NCBI RefSeq assembly: GCF_024753285.1
Contig: NZ_JANUGW010000017.1
Span: 1-64,000 of the forward strand
DNA length: 64,000 nucleotides
Reading direction: 5' to 3'
Source of the DNA: Massilia pinisoli
GTDB taxonomy: Bacteria > Pseudomonadota > Gammaproteobacteria > Burkholderiales > Burkholderiaceae_D
How positions within the stretch are numbered: the stretch's first letter is position 1; the number at the start of each line of letters is the position of its first letter. The position numbers were made by a program, and so were the translations under genes. The notes beneath the pieces are model-generated. The model worked only from the letters and a program-made list of their open reading frames with translations. It was not told the DNA's origin and searched no databases. This document shows positions 52,553 through 61,095 of the stretch, one piece after another.

Positions 52553-52566
52553 TTAAACCCGTTCAA
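52553..52566 (-). promoter_or_regulatory. Crp/Fnr-like palindrome upstream of ubiU
   Basis: On the minus strand the site reads TTGAACGGGTTTAA, 56 bases before ubiU. It resembles 47170-47183. It may be read by a Crp/Fnr protein, but the ends deviate from the FNR consensus, so support is weak. Confidence 0.3.
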
Positions 52567-52967
52567 GCAAATCGCACGGCGTCGCCTTGCGTATCGAACG
52601 CGAGGAAGCGTTCGATGGCGCCACGGTGTACGGCGTCGATCATCATCTTCAGGCCACGCTCGATGCCGGCCGGCTGCGGCGCGGCGCCTTGCTCTCCCGC
52701 CAGCGCGGCGACGAAGACCATGTCCCATGGCTGGCCCGTCGCGCGCGACTCCTCGGCGAGCGCGGCGAAGCCATCGAGTTCGTCGAGCCCCTTGTCGACG
52801 CACATGACGGGCGCCAGCGCGCCGCCGCGTCCTTCCTCGAAGCGCCGGGCCTGGCCCGGGCTGTGCGCCTGCGGCAGTTCCGCGACGGCGAACACGAAAA
52901 GAAGACGCTGCGCCTCGGGCTGGGTGCGTGCGGCGGCGAGGAAATCGGAAAAATCGGCGAGTTGCAT
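52563..52967 (-). CDS. Uncharacterised protein co-located with ubiUVT
   Basis: The 134-residue protein starts MQLADFSDFLAAARTQPEAQ and has an alpha/beta pattern (RLLFVFAVAELP, later APVMCVDKGLDEL, WDMVFVAAL). No catalytic motif is recognised. It has no signal peptide. Its promoter has the same three-part architecture as that of moaA-narXL, so it is probably expressed during nitrate respiration and leads the ubiUVT run. I assign no function. Confidence 0.75.
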   Translation of the reverse strand: MQLADFSDFLAAARTQPEAQRLLFVFAVAELPQAHSPGQARRFEEGRGGALAPVMCVDKGLDELDGFAALAEESRATGQPWDMVFVAALAGEQGAAPQPAGIERGLKMMIDAVHRGAIERFLAFDTQGDAVRFA

Positions 52968-52996
52968 GGTCGGTCCGTGACGAGGGGAATGTGCCG

Positions 52997-53064
52997 ATTG
53001 TAGGCAAGGCACGCGCGCGCGGCAGTCGGCACGACGGCGTACGCGGCCTAGTCATTCCGGCGTA
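52997..53064 (-). promoter_or_regulatory. Activator-dependent promoter shared in design with moaA-narXL
   Basis: TACAAT (53002-52997), CAGTCGGCACGACGG (53023-53037) and the palindromic TAGTCATTCCGGCGTA (53049-53064) repeat the spacing at 46572-46639 without gaps. About 44 of 70 positions agree, and the -10 and -40 boxes are nearly identical. It faces the 52967 gene. Confidence 0.6.
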
Positions 53065-53127
53065 TCGCCTGCGCGGACGACCCTTGCGACAATAAGGGTA
53101 TTCCCCCATCCGCCACCGGAGCGCCCC

Positions 53128-53799
53128 GTGCCCGCCATCGACCCTTGCACCTTCCTGCGCCGCCTGCCGCTGTTTTCCGACCTCGGCGACGACGAATTGC
53201 GCGCCGTCGGCGCGGCCGCGGTGGAGCGCCACGTGGAGCGCGGCCGCCACATCGTCCGGCGCGGCGACCCGTGTCTCGGTTTCCACACGATCCTGTACGG
53301 GCAGGTGAAACTGGCGTTTGTCTCGGCACAGGGCCAGGAGAAAGTCATCGAGATCCTGGGGCCGGGCAAGACGTTCGGCGAGGCCGTCATGTTCATGGAC
53401 AAGCCGTATTTCGTGACGGCGACGGCGCTGGACGATTGTCTGCTGCTCCACGTCGGCAAGGATGCCATCTTCGCCGAGTTGGAACGCAGCCCCGCGTTTG
53501 CCCGCCGCATGCTGGCCGGGATGAGCCGGCGCCTGCACGGCCTCGTGGCGGACGTGGAGTCGTACACGTTGCACACGGGCGGCCAGCGCGTCGTCGACTA
53601 CCTGCTGAAGGATGCGCCCACGTCCGGCGCGACGGTGCGGCTGTCCGTCAGCAAGCGCCTCGTCGCGTCGCGCCTGAACATCACGCCCGAGTATTTTTCG
53701 CGCGTGCTGCACGACCTGGCGCGGCGTGAGCTCGTGCGCGTGGCCGGGCGCGAGATCGAGATCGTCGACGCGGCCGGGCTGCGCGCCTACGAAGGGTAG
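53128..53799 (+). CDS. Crp/Fnr-family regulator without Fe-S cysteines (Dnr/NnrR-like)
   Basis: The 223-residue protein has a cNMP-fold sensor domain (about 10-125), a dimerisation helix and an HTH reading VASRLNITPEYFSRVLHDLA, with the E-x2-SR pattern that reads TTGA half-sites. It lacks the N-terminal cysteines of FNR, so it probably senses NO or redox by heme or otherwise, like Dnr/NnrR. GTG start with GGAG upstream. It overlaps the convergent ackA by 13 bases. Confidence 0.88.
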   Translation: MPAIDPCTFLRRLPLFSDLGDDELRAVGAAAVERHVERGRHIVRRGDPCLGFHTILYGQVKLAFVSAQGQEKVIEILGPGKTFGEAVMFMDKPYFVTATALDDCLLLHVGKDAIFAELERSPAFARRMLAGMSRRLHGLVADVESYTLHTGGQRVVDYLLKDAPTSGATVRLSVSKRLVASRLNITPEYFSRVLHDLARRELVRVAGREIEIVDAAGLRAYEG

Positions 53800-54968
53800 C
53801 CGTCCACGACGGCCCGGGTCTCGCGGGCGATCACGCTTTCCTCGTCCGCGGGTAGCGCCCACACGGCGACGGCGCTGTCGGCCGCATGCAGGCGCGGGCC
53901 GCCTGCCAGGTTCTCGTCCGGATCGATGCGCACGCCGAGCCACGCGGCCTGCGCGCAGACGCACGCGCGGATCTCGGCCGCATGCTCGCCGATGCCGCCC
54001 GTGAACACGAGCACGTCCAGCCCCCCGGCCGCCGCGGCCAGCGAGCCCAGTTCGCGCGCGATGCGGTACACGAACACGTCGACCGCCTCGCGCGCGGCAG
54101 CATCGTCGCTGGCCAGCAGCGCGCGCATGTCGCCGCTGACGCCGGACAGGCCCAGCAGGCCGCTGTCGCGGTACAGCATGTGTTCCAGCCCGTTCGCGTC
54201 GAGGTGCTTCGATCGCAGCAGGTGCAGCACGAGGCCGGGGTCGATGCTGCCGCAGCGCGTGGCCATCGGCAGGCCGTCGAGGGCGGAAAATCCCATCGAC
54301 GTGGCGACGCTGCGGCCCTCGATCATTGCACACATGCTGGCGCCGCTGCCGAGGTGGGCGACGACGACGCGGCCGCGCGCGCGCGGCTCCAGCGCGGGCA
54401 GCACGTCGGCGATGTGGCGGTACGACAGCCCGTGGAAGCCGTAGCGCAGCAGGCCTTCGTCGGCGAGCGCGCGTGGCAGCGCATACAGCCGGGCGACGCG
54501 CGGGTTGGCGAGATGGAACGCCGTGTCGAAGCAGGCGACTTGCGGCAGGCCCGGATGCAGGTGCGCCATCGCGGCGATCGCGTCCAGGTTGTGCGGCTGG
54601 TGCAGCGGCGCCAGTGGGGCCAGCGCCGCGAGTACTTCGAGCAGCGCGGGGGTGACGAGGGCCGGGCCCGCGTGGGCATTGCCGCCGTGGACGACGCGGT
54701 GGCCGATCGCCGCAAGGCGCGCCGGCGCGAGGTGGCTCTCGATCCACTCGACGGCCGCGCCGAGCTGGGCGCCGTGGTCCGCGTGTGCGGGCAGCGCCGT
54801 GTCCTGGACGGGCGTGCCGTCCGGCGCCCACGCGAGCAGGCGCGTGCAGGCGTCGCCGCCGTCGATCTCCCCGCGCCCCGTCGCCACGAGGTCCGCGCCG
54901 CGTTCTTCGTAGACGGCGAACTTGATGCTGGACGAGCCGGCATTGAAACAGGCGAAGCCGCGGCTCAT
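53787..54968 (-). CDS. ackA: Acetate kinase
   Basis: The 393-residue enzyme has the family signatures FACFNAGSSSIKFAVY near the N-terminus and CFDTAFHLANP, YGFHGLSYRH and HLGSGASMCA further on, with FTGGIGEHA near the C-terminus. It converts acetyl phosphate and ADP to acetate and ATP. The start overlaps the stop of the upstream MaoC-Pta gene (ATGA). Confidence 0.95.
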   Translation of the reverse strand: MSRGFACFNAGSSSIKFAVYEERGADLVATGRGEIDGGDACTRLLAWAPDGTPVQDTALPAHADHGAQLGAAVEWIESHLAPARLAAIGHRVVHGGNAHAGPALVTPALLEVLAALAPLAPLHQPHNLDAIAAMAHLHPGLPQVACFDTAFHLANPRVARLYALPRALADEGLLRYGFHGLSYRHIADVLPALEPRARGRVVVAHLGSGASMCAMIEGRSVATSMGFSALDGLPMATRCGSIDPGLVLHLLRSKHLDANGLEHMLYRDSGLLGLSGVSGDMRALLASDDAAAREAVDVFVYRIARELGSLAAAAGGLDVLVFTGGIGEHAAEIRACVCAQAAWLGVRIDPDENLAGGPRLHAADSAVAVWALPADEESVIARETRAVVDGYPS

Positions 54969-56371
54969 GGCGATCCGATCACGGCCGGTGCGCCGCTCTT
55001 GCGTACGAGCAGGGCCGCCAACGCGCACGACGCGAGCCGGGCCAGCGGTCCGTCCGCACGGCTCGTGAGGATGATCGGCACACGCGCGCCGAGCACGATG
55101 CCCGCGACCTGTGCTTCGGCCAGGTATTCGAGCTGTTTCGCCAGCATATTGCCCGCCTCGAGGTCCGGCACGACGAGGATGTCGGCCTGCCCGGCGACGG
55201 GCGACACGAACCCTTTCGTCTGCGCCGCCTCCGCCGATACTGCCAGGTCGAACGCCATCGGCCCGTCGACGATGGCGCCCTCGATCTGGCCGCGCTCCGC
55301 CATCTTGCACAGCGCGGCCGCCTCGATCGTCGACGCGATTTTCGTGGACACAGTTTCGAGTGCGGACAGGATCGCCACGCGGGGTGCCGCCATGCCGAGG
55401 GCGTGCGCGAGGTCGACCGCGTTCTGCACGATGTCGCGCTTGTCCTCCAGTGTCGGGTAGACGTTGATCGCGGCGTCCGTGATGAACAGCGGACGGGGGT
55501 AGGTGGGGACGTCCATCGCGAACACGTGGCTGATGCGGCGGCCCGTGCGCAAGCCCGTGTCCTTCGCGACGACGGCGTGCATCAATTCGTCCGTGTGCAG
55601 TGCGCCCTTCATGATCGCCCCCACGTCGCCCGAGCGTGCCAGCGCCACCGCCGCGTCGGCCGCCGCGTGGCTGTGCTCCGTCGGCACGATGCGGTACGGC
55701 GTCAGGTCCACGTTCGCATGCGCGGCCGCCTGGCGGATCTTCGCTTCCGGTCCGACGAGCACGGGCTCGATCAAGCCTTCGCGCGCCGCTTCGACGAAGC
55801 CAAGCAGCGATACCGTGTCGACGGGGTGCACGACGGCCGTGCGTACGCGCGGGACGTCCGTCGCGGCCTGCAGCAGCGCGCGGTAGCGGCCACCGCGTTC
55901 GCGCAGGCGCACTTCGGGCAGCGCGACGCGCGGCCGTGCGACCTTCTCGGCCGGCGCGATGACGTCGGCCGTGCCGGCCGCGACCTGCTGGCCGTCCTGG
56001 TTCGTGACGACGCAGTCCAGTGCGACGCGGCGTTTTTCCGGGTCAAGGCGCGCGACCGTGAGCGTGACGGTGACGGTGTCGCCGAGCCCTACCGGTTTCA
56101 GGAAACGCAACGACTGGCCGAGGTAGATCGTGCCGGGGCCGGGCAGCTGGGTGCCGAGCACCGTGGAGATCAATGCACCGCTCCACATGCCATGTGCGAT
56201 CACCTTGTGGAACATGTCGCTGCGCGCGTATTCGTCGTCCAGGTGGGCGGGGTTCACGTCGCCCGACATGACGGCGAACAGCTCGATGTCGGCGCGTGTG
56301 AGCGTGCGCGCGAGGCTGGCGCTGTCGCCGACCTTCAGTTCGTCGAACGTGCGGTTTTCGATCGTATCCAT
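54965..56371 (-). CDS. Bifunctional MaoC enoyl-CoA hydratase/phosphate acetyltransferase
   Basis: The 468-residue protein fuses an N-terminal MaoC-type hot-dog domain (about 1-150; AVMSGDVNPAHLDDEYARSD with the catalytic Asp/His pair) to a phosphate acetyl/butyryltransferase domain (about 165-468; PLFITDAAINVYPTLEDKRD). The first part may form or use R-3-hydroxyacyl-CoA, and the second makes acyl phosphate for AckA. Next to PhaC and FabI it links PHB, acyl-CoA and acetate metabolism. Confidence 0.93.
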   Translation of the reverse strand: MDTIENRTFDELKVGDSASLARTLTRADIELFAVMSGDVNPAHLDDEYARSDMFHKVIAHGMWSGALISTVLGTQLPGPGTIYLGQSLRFLKPVGLGDTVTVTLTVARLDPEKRRVALDCVVTNQDGQQVAAGTADVIAPAEKVARPRVALPEVRLRERGGRYRALLQAATDVPRVRTAVVHPVDTVSLLGFVEAAREGLIEPVLVGPEAKIRQAAAHANVDLTPYRIVPTEHSHAAADAAVALARSGDVGAIMKGALHTDELMHAVVAKDTGLRTGRRISHVFAMDVPTYPRPLFITDAAINVYPTLEDKRDIVQNAVDLAHALGMAAPRVAILSALETVSTKIASTIEAAALCKMAERGQIEGAIVDGPMAFDLAVSAEAAQTKGFVSPVAGQADILVVPDLEAGNMLAKQLEYLAEAQVAGIVLGARVPIILTSRADGPLARLASCALAALLVRKSGAPAVIGSP

Positions 56372-56374
56372 CGG

Positions 56375-57151
56375 TCAGCCCATCACGTGGTAGCCGGCGT
56401 CGACGAATTCGATGTTGCCCGTCACGAGACGCGCCGCGTCGCTGGCGAGGAAGGCCGCCATGTTGCCCACGTCGTCGATCCGGGCCAGCATGTGTTCCGG
56501 CGCGCGCGTCCACGCATCGCCCAGCAGCTCGTCGAAGTGGTCGAGGCCCGACGCGGCGCGCGTGCCCAGGGGGCCCGGCGACACGGCGTTCACGCGGATG
56601 CGGCGGCTGCCCAGTTCCGCGGCCAGCACGCGCACGGACGCTTCCAGCGCGGCCTTCACTGGGCCCATCAGGTTGTAGTGCGGGACGACCTTCTCGCCGC
56701 CGTAGAACGTGAACGTGAGCAGGCTGCCGCCGTGCAGCATCAGGGGCTCGGCGAGCTTCGCGCAGCGGATGAACGAGTGGCACGACACGTCCATCGCGAG
56801 GGCGAAACCCGCGGCGGAACAATCGGTGACGCGGCCGTGCAGGTCGGCCGTCGGCGCGTAGGCGATCGCGTGGAGGACGAAGTCGATGCCGCCCCACGTC
56901 CTGCCCACCGTGTCGAACACGGCTTCCAGCTGGCCCGGCTCGCGCACGTCGCAGGGCAGGACGAGCGGACAGCGCAAGGCTTCCGCCAGGGGACGCACAT
57001 GGGGTCCGGCGTCGGCGTTCAGGTAAGTCACGGCGAGTTCGGCGCCGCAGGCGGCCATGACGCGCGCGCAACCGTAGGCGATGCTCCGTTCGTTGGCGAT
57101 GCCGAGGATGAGACCGCGCTTGCCGCGCAGGTCGATGAGTGCGTTCTGCAT
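56375..57151 (-). CDS. fabI: Enoyl-ACP reductase
   Basis: The 258-residue SDR protein has FabI features: GIANERSIAYGCA cofactor loop, Y159-x6-K166 catalytic pair and the NAVSPGPLGTRAASGL segment. It reduces enoyl-ACP in fatty-acid synthesis. Its position between phaC and pta suggests a specialised second copy, perhaps for acyl-CoA or redox balance. A GGAG site precedes the ATG. Confidence 0.9.
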   Translation of the reverse strand: MQNALIDLRGKRGLILGIANERSIAYGCARVMAACGAELAVTYLNADAGPHVRPLAEALRCPLVLPCDVREPGQLEAVFDTVGRTWGGIDFVLHAIAYAPTADLHGRVTDCSAAGFALAMDVSCHSFIRCAKLAEPLMLHGGSLLTFTFYGGEKVVPHYNLMGPVKAALEASVRVLAAELGSRRIRVNAVSPGPLGTRAASGLDHFDELLGDAWTRAPEHMLARIDDVGNMAAFLASDAARLVTGNIEFVDAGYHVMG

Positions 57152-57186
57152 GAAAATCTCCGGTGAATGCGGCAAGGTCAGCGTTG

Positions 57187-58980
57187 TCAGCGTTCGAGCA
57201 CGTAGCGGCCGGGCGCCGCGTCCAGCGGCGCGTAACCCTGGTCCGGTGCGCCCAGCGCTGGCGGCGCCGTGCGGCCGTTGCTCGCGGCCGCGAGCCAGTC
57301 GGCCCATGCGTGCCACCACGAGCCGTCGCGCGTGGGCGTCGCGGCGACCCAGTCGTCCGGCGCCAGGTAGGGGTCGCCGTTCGTGCGGCGCGCCATGCGG
57401 AAGCGGCGGCCGCGGTGGCCCGGTTCGCTGACGATGCCGGCATTGTGGCCGCCGCTCGTGAGCACGAACGTGACGTCGGCGCCGGCCACGAGATTGATCT
57501 TGTAGACGGACTTCCACGGCGCCACGTGGTCGGCCTCGGTGGCGACGACGAACATGGGCGCGCGGATGTCGGCCAGCACGACGGGGCGGTCGTCGACGCG
57601 GTAGCGGCCTTCGAACAGGTCGTTCTTCAGGAACAGGCGGCGCAGGTATTCGCTGTGCATGCGGTAGGGCATGCGGGTCGCGTCCGCGTTCCACGCCATC
57701 AGGTCGGTCAGGGGCTGGCGCTGGCCGAGCAGGTAATCGTTGACGATGCGCGACCATACGAGGTCGTTGGACCGCAGCAGCTGGAACGCGCCGGCCATCT
57801 GGCGCGTCTGCAGGTAACCCTGGTGCCACATGATGTCTTCCAGATAGTCCAACTCGCTGTCGTCGATGAACAGCGACAGCTCGCCCGCTTCCGTGAAGTC
57901 CGTCTGCGCGGCCAGCAGCGTCAGCGAGTGGAGGCGCTCGTCGCGCCGGCGCGCGAGATAGGCCGCGGCGATCGCGAGCAGCGTGCCCCCCAGGCAGTAG
58001 CCGGCCGCATGGATCGGCTGGTCGGGCACGATGGCGCTCACGGCGTCCAGCGCGGCCAGCACGCCCAGGCGCAGGTAGTCGTCCATGCCGAGGTCGCGGT
58101 CGGCCTCGCCGGGGTTGTGCCACGAGACCATGAAGACCGTGTGGCCGCGGTCGACGAGGTATTTCACGAGCGAGTTCCGCGGAGACAGGTCGAGGATGTA
58201 GTACTTCATGATCCACGCCGGTACGATCAGCACGGGCTCCGCATGCACGTCGGGTGTCGTGGGCGCGTACTGGATCAGTTCCATCAGGCGGTTGCGCAGC
58301 ACGACGCGGCCCGGCGTGACGGCGACCTGGCGGCCGGGGACGAAATTCTCGGCACCGGCCGGCGGGCGCTCCGTCAGCATGCGCCACCAGTCGTCCGCGA
58401 GGTGGGCCGCGCCGTGCACGAAGTTCATGCCGCCCTGTTCGACGGTTGCCTGCAGCACGTCCGGGTTCGTCGCGACGAAGTTCACGGGCGAGACGATGTC
58501 CAGCAGCTGGCGCGCGACGAACGACACGACCTGCTCGTGGTGCGGCGACACGCCGCCGATGCCCGTCGTGACGTTGTGCCACCACTGCTGGTTCAGCAGG
58601 AACCCCTGGTGGATGACGTTGAACGGCCATTGCTGCCACGCTTCGCCGCTGAAGCGGCGGTCCTGCGACAGCGGCGCGATGCACGGCTGCGCGTCCGCCG
58701 TCGCGGCGCGCGCGGCGTAGTCGCCGAAGCGGCCCGCCTTGCGCAGCGCCTTTTCCGACAGCCGCGCCCATTTGCCGGGCGATAGCGCGAGGTGCAAGGT
58801 CCAGTCGGTCCAGGCCAGCGCCAGCGCGGCGGGCGAGATGCCGGACGTCATCCGTCCGAGCGCCGCATGCAGCATGCGGTCCGTCACGGTAGGCGGTTCG
58901 ATGTCGGGGCAGGCTGGAGGGCACGGGGCGGCGGGCAAGGTGGCCGGGCCGGGGGCGAGATTCTGCTTGAGTTTGTCCAT
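57187..58980 (-). CDS. phaC: Class I-type PHA synthase
   Basis: The 597-residue alpha/beta hydrolase has the PHA-synthase lipase-like box GYCLGG (nucleophile C329), catalytic Asp in EADHVAPW and His in SGGHNAGIV, plus the N-terminal PhaC domain (FNVIHQGFLLNQQWW). It polymerises R-3-hydroxyacyl-CoA into storage polyester. An FNR-like box 36-49 bases upstream hints at oxygen-linked expression. It leads the phaC-fabI-maoC/pta-ackA set. Confidence 0.92.
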   Translation of the reverse strand: MDKLKQNLAPGPATLPAAPCPPACPDIEPPTVTDRMLHAALGRMTSGISPAALALAWTDWTLHLALSPGKWARLSEKALRKAGRFGDYAARAATADAQPCIAPLSQDRRFSGEAWQQWPFNVIHQGFLLNQQWWHNVTTGIGGVSPHHEQVVSFVARQLLDIVSPVNFVATNPDVLQATVEQGGMNFVHGAAHLADDWWRMLTERPPAGAENFVPGRQVAVTPGRVVLRNRLMELIQYAPTTPDVHAEPVLIVPAWIMKYYILDLSPRNSLVKYLVDRGHTVFMVSWHNPGEADRDLGMDDYLRLGVLAALDAVSAIVPDQPIHAAGYCLGGTLLAIAAAYLARRRDERLHSLTLLAAQTDFTEAGELSLFIDDSELDYLEDIMWHQGYLQTRQMAGAFQLLRSNDLVWSRIVNDYLLGQRQPLTDLMAWNADATRMPYRMHSEYLRRLFLKNDLFEGRYRVDDRPVVLADIRAPMFVVATEADHVAPWKSVYKINLVAGADVTFVLTSGGHNAGIVSEPGHRGRRFRMARRTNGDPYLAPDDWVAATPTRDGSWWHAWADWLAAASNGRTAPPALGAPDQGYAPLDAAPGRYVLER

Positions 58981-59015
58981 ATGCCCACCTTACCGGCGCG
59001 GCCGATTGCAGATCG

Positions 59016-59029
59016 TTGATGTAAGTCAA
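59016..59029 (-). promoter_or_regulatory. FNR/Dnr-type box upstream of phaC
   Basis: TTGATGTAAGTCAA matches TTGAT-N4-RTCAA, the form accepted by FNR and Dnr. It lies so close to the phaC ATG that a -41.5 activator would place the transcript start at the start codon, so a leaderless transcript or another mechanism must be considered. Confidence 0.55.
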
Positions 59030-59140
59030 AATCCTCGAAAATCGCATGACAAGCATGCAGCCGGCACGGCCGCCTTGTCAATCGGCTGCAGCGCCCGCGT
59101 CAGTTGTTCATCGAATCGTCGCGACGGGCCGTTCGGGAGG

Positions 59141-60415
59141 TTATCCGCGCCCGTCAAACCTTAATGCGCGGCGGTGACGCAGGACGGGCGCCCCGACGTC
59201 GAGGCCGACGCGCACGCTGGCCGCCGCCAGCAGTAGACCGGCACCCGGTGCGAGCGGCGCATAGACGCACGCGCCGAGCGCCGCTACGACGGCGGCGCCG
59301 TGCCACCACCACTGCGCGCGTTGGCGTTGCGGCCCGATCAGATCCGCGAACTTCGGCAGCCGTGTGCCGGGCGGTGCGTGCTCGCGCAGGTGGTGCCAGA
59401 CGAGGAACGGCACGATCCGGTACAGCATGCCGTGGACCGCCGTCATCGCGAAGCCGGCCAGGAAGAAGGCGCCGACGGCGACGGTGCGCGCGTCCGACGG
59501 TTCGCCCGGCCACGCGAACAGCCACGCGGCGGCCACGAGCGACGCGAGGGAGAGCAGCCAGTGCGCCGTGCCCGGTGCGGACCGCGTCCGTGCGCGTCCC
59601 AGCAGCAGCGCGCACGCCTGCAGCGCCCACGCCGTCGCGACGAGCGCGCCCGCCAGCGCGGCGGCCGTGCGCCAGCCGGCGTCCAGCCAGCGGCCGGCGA
59701 CCCACGCCGCCAGCGCGAGAAAGAGCAGCGGTACGCAGCGGCGCGCGGCCGCGGAAAATGGATCGGTCCCCTGGAACATGGGGATCACCTGGAAGCCGAC
59801 GGCCATCACGAGCGGCGCGACCCAGCCTGCGAAGCCCAGCGCCGCGTGACTGTCGACGAGTGGCGGGACCGGAACGGCGGGGCCACCGGCGAGCCACGCG
59901 GCCAGCGCGAGGCCCGCCGCGATGCACACCGCCAGCACGGCGACGGCGCCGCGCATGCCGGCGACGATGTGCGCGACGGCCGGCATGGCGAGGGTGCGCT
60001 GGCATAACGTGGGGACAAGGCAGGTGAACAGCAGCGCGAACGCGCCGGCGAGCAGGGCCCAAGCGATTGCGAAGAGGATCGGCCGGCCGGACAGGAAGCC
60101 CGCAGCGAGCAATGTGCCGCCGGCGCCCAGCAGTGGGCAGATCCAGACGGCGAGGCGCAGCGGACAGCGCAGTGGCAGGCCGGCGACGGCGGGCAGGATC
60201 TGCAGCAGCGAGCCGGCCATCGTCATCGTGAGGAAGCCGAGCGTGAGGAAGTGAACGACGGCCAGCGTGGCCGGATTCCAGCGCGAGGCAAAGACGGCGC
60301 CGCCGTACCACGCGGCCACCAGGCCGGCCACGACGCCGAACCACGGCGCGACGACAAGAAAGCCCAGCGGCAGGCCGGGCGGGGGCATGTGCGCGTAGTC
60401 GAGCGCGCGCCGCAT
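59141..60415 (-). CDS. Polytopic His-rich membrane protein of the NO cluster
   Basis: The 424-residue protein has about 12 hydrophobic helices. Conserved-looking His residues lie in or near helices (VVHFLTLGFLTMTMAGSLLQ, PAVAHIVAGMR, DSHAALGFAGWV, AVHGMLYRIVPFLVWHHLRE), which suggests heme or metal binding. It vaguely resembles NnrS and heme-copper oxidase-like membrane proteins but is distinct from the true nnrS at 63642. The start overlaps the DUF2249 stop. Role in NO stress is inferred. Confidence 0.75.
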   Translation of the reverse strand: MRRALDYAHMPPPGLPLGFLVVAPWFGVVAGLVAAWYGGAVFASRWNPATLAVVHFLTLGFLTMTMAGSLLQILPAVAGLPLRCPLRLAVWICPLLGAGGTLLAAGFLSGRPILFAIAWALLAGAFALLFTCLVPTLCQRTLAMPAVAHIVAGMRGAVAVLAVCIAAGLALAAWLAGGPAVPVPPLVDSHAALGFAGWVAPLVMAVGFQVIPMFQGTDPFSAAARRCVPLLFLALAAWVAGRWLDAGWRTAAALAGALVATAWALQACALLLGRARTRSAPGTAHWLLSLASLVAAAWLFAWPGEPSDARTVAVGAFFLAGFAMTAVHGMLYRIVPFLVWHHLREHAPPGTRLPKFADLIGPQRQRAQWWWHGAAVVAALGACVYAPLAPGAGLLLAAASVRVGLDVGAPVLRHRRALRFDGRG

Positions 60416-60636
60416 CAGGTGTCCCGCGCGATGGCGACGAGGCAGCCGTCGTCCTGCCACGCGGAGCGCCAGCGATAGCCCATGCGCGCGAGGATGCCGT
60501 ACAGCGGATGCGGTTCGCGTGCCAGCAGCACGGCGAGTTCGGCGCCGTCCGGGAGATTGTCGAGCGCCTCCAGCACGCGTTCCATCGGTTCCGGCGCGGG
60601 CAGCGCGCGCACGTCGAGCAGGGGAGGGTTGTTCAT
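60415..60636 (-). CDS. DUF2249-type small protein
   Basis: The 73-residue protein (PPLLDVRALPAPEPMERVLE start, HPLYGILARMGYRW in the middle) matches the TusA-like DUF2249 fold often found beside NO reductase and NsrR genes. It has no membrane segment. Its start overlaps the Rrf2 gene stop by four bases. Function is unknown, perhaps in repair or redox. Confidence 0.85.
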   Translation of the reverse strand: MNNPPLLDVRALPAPEPMERVLEALDNLPDGAELAVLLAREPHPLYGILARMGYRWRSAWQDDGCLVAIARDT

Positions 60637-61037
60637 GATTGGGCGATGAGCGAAGACAGCGCGATGCCGTCGAGCGATTCGAGGAAACGTTCCGTGGCGT
60701 CGCACAGCGCGCCTTTGAGCACGCACGCGGGGGCCAGCGGGCACGCGCGCGCGCGGCCGTCGAGGCAGGCGACGACGTGGAAATCCGGCTCCGTGTGGCG
60801 CACGACGTCGCCGACCATGATGTCGGCGGCCGGGCGCGCCAGGCGGATGCCGCCGCTGCGGCCGCGGACGGTCTCGACGAAGCCGGCATGACCCAGCTCG
60901 TTGACGACCTTGGTGAGGTGGTGGTGGGACATGCCGTGCAGCGTGGCGACTTCGCCGGTGGTGGCGAGGCGCCCGCAGTGACTCCCCAGGTACATGAGGA
61001 GGCGCAGCGCGTAATCGGTGTGTTCGGTGAGACGCAT
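60633..61037 (-). CDS. nsrR: NsrR-type nitric oxide-sensing repressor (Rrf2 family)
   Basis: The 134-residue protein has an Rrf2 winged helix (MRLTEHTDYALRLLMYLG) and three cysteines in CLDGRARACPLAPACVLKGA that should bind an NO-sensitive Fe-S cluster, closely resembling the NsrR ligand loop. It likely represses the NO-detoxification genes. A 23-base NsrR-like palindrome lies in the norB-nnrS intergenic region. Confidence 0.88.
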   Translation of the reverse strand: MRLTEHTDYALRLLMYLGSHCGRLATTGEVATLHGMSHHHLTKVVNELGHAGFVETVRGRSGGIRLARPAADIMVGDVVRHTEPDFHVVACLDGRARACPLAPACVLKGALCDATERFLESLDGIALSSLIAQS

Positions 61038-61095
61038 GATCGCTCCGATGCGAATGCGGCGGGCGCCGCGCCGGGTGGCGGCGGCGCCCGCGGGT

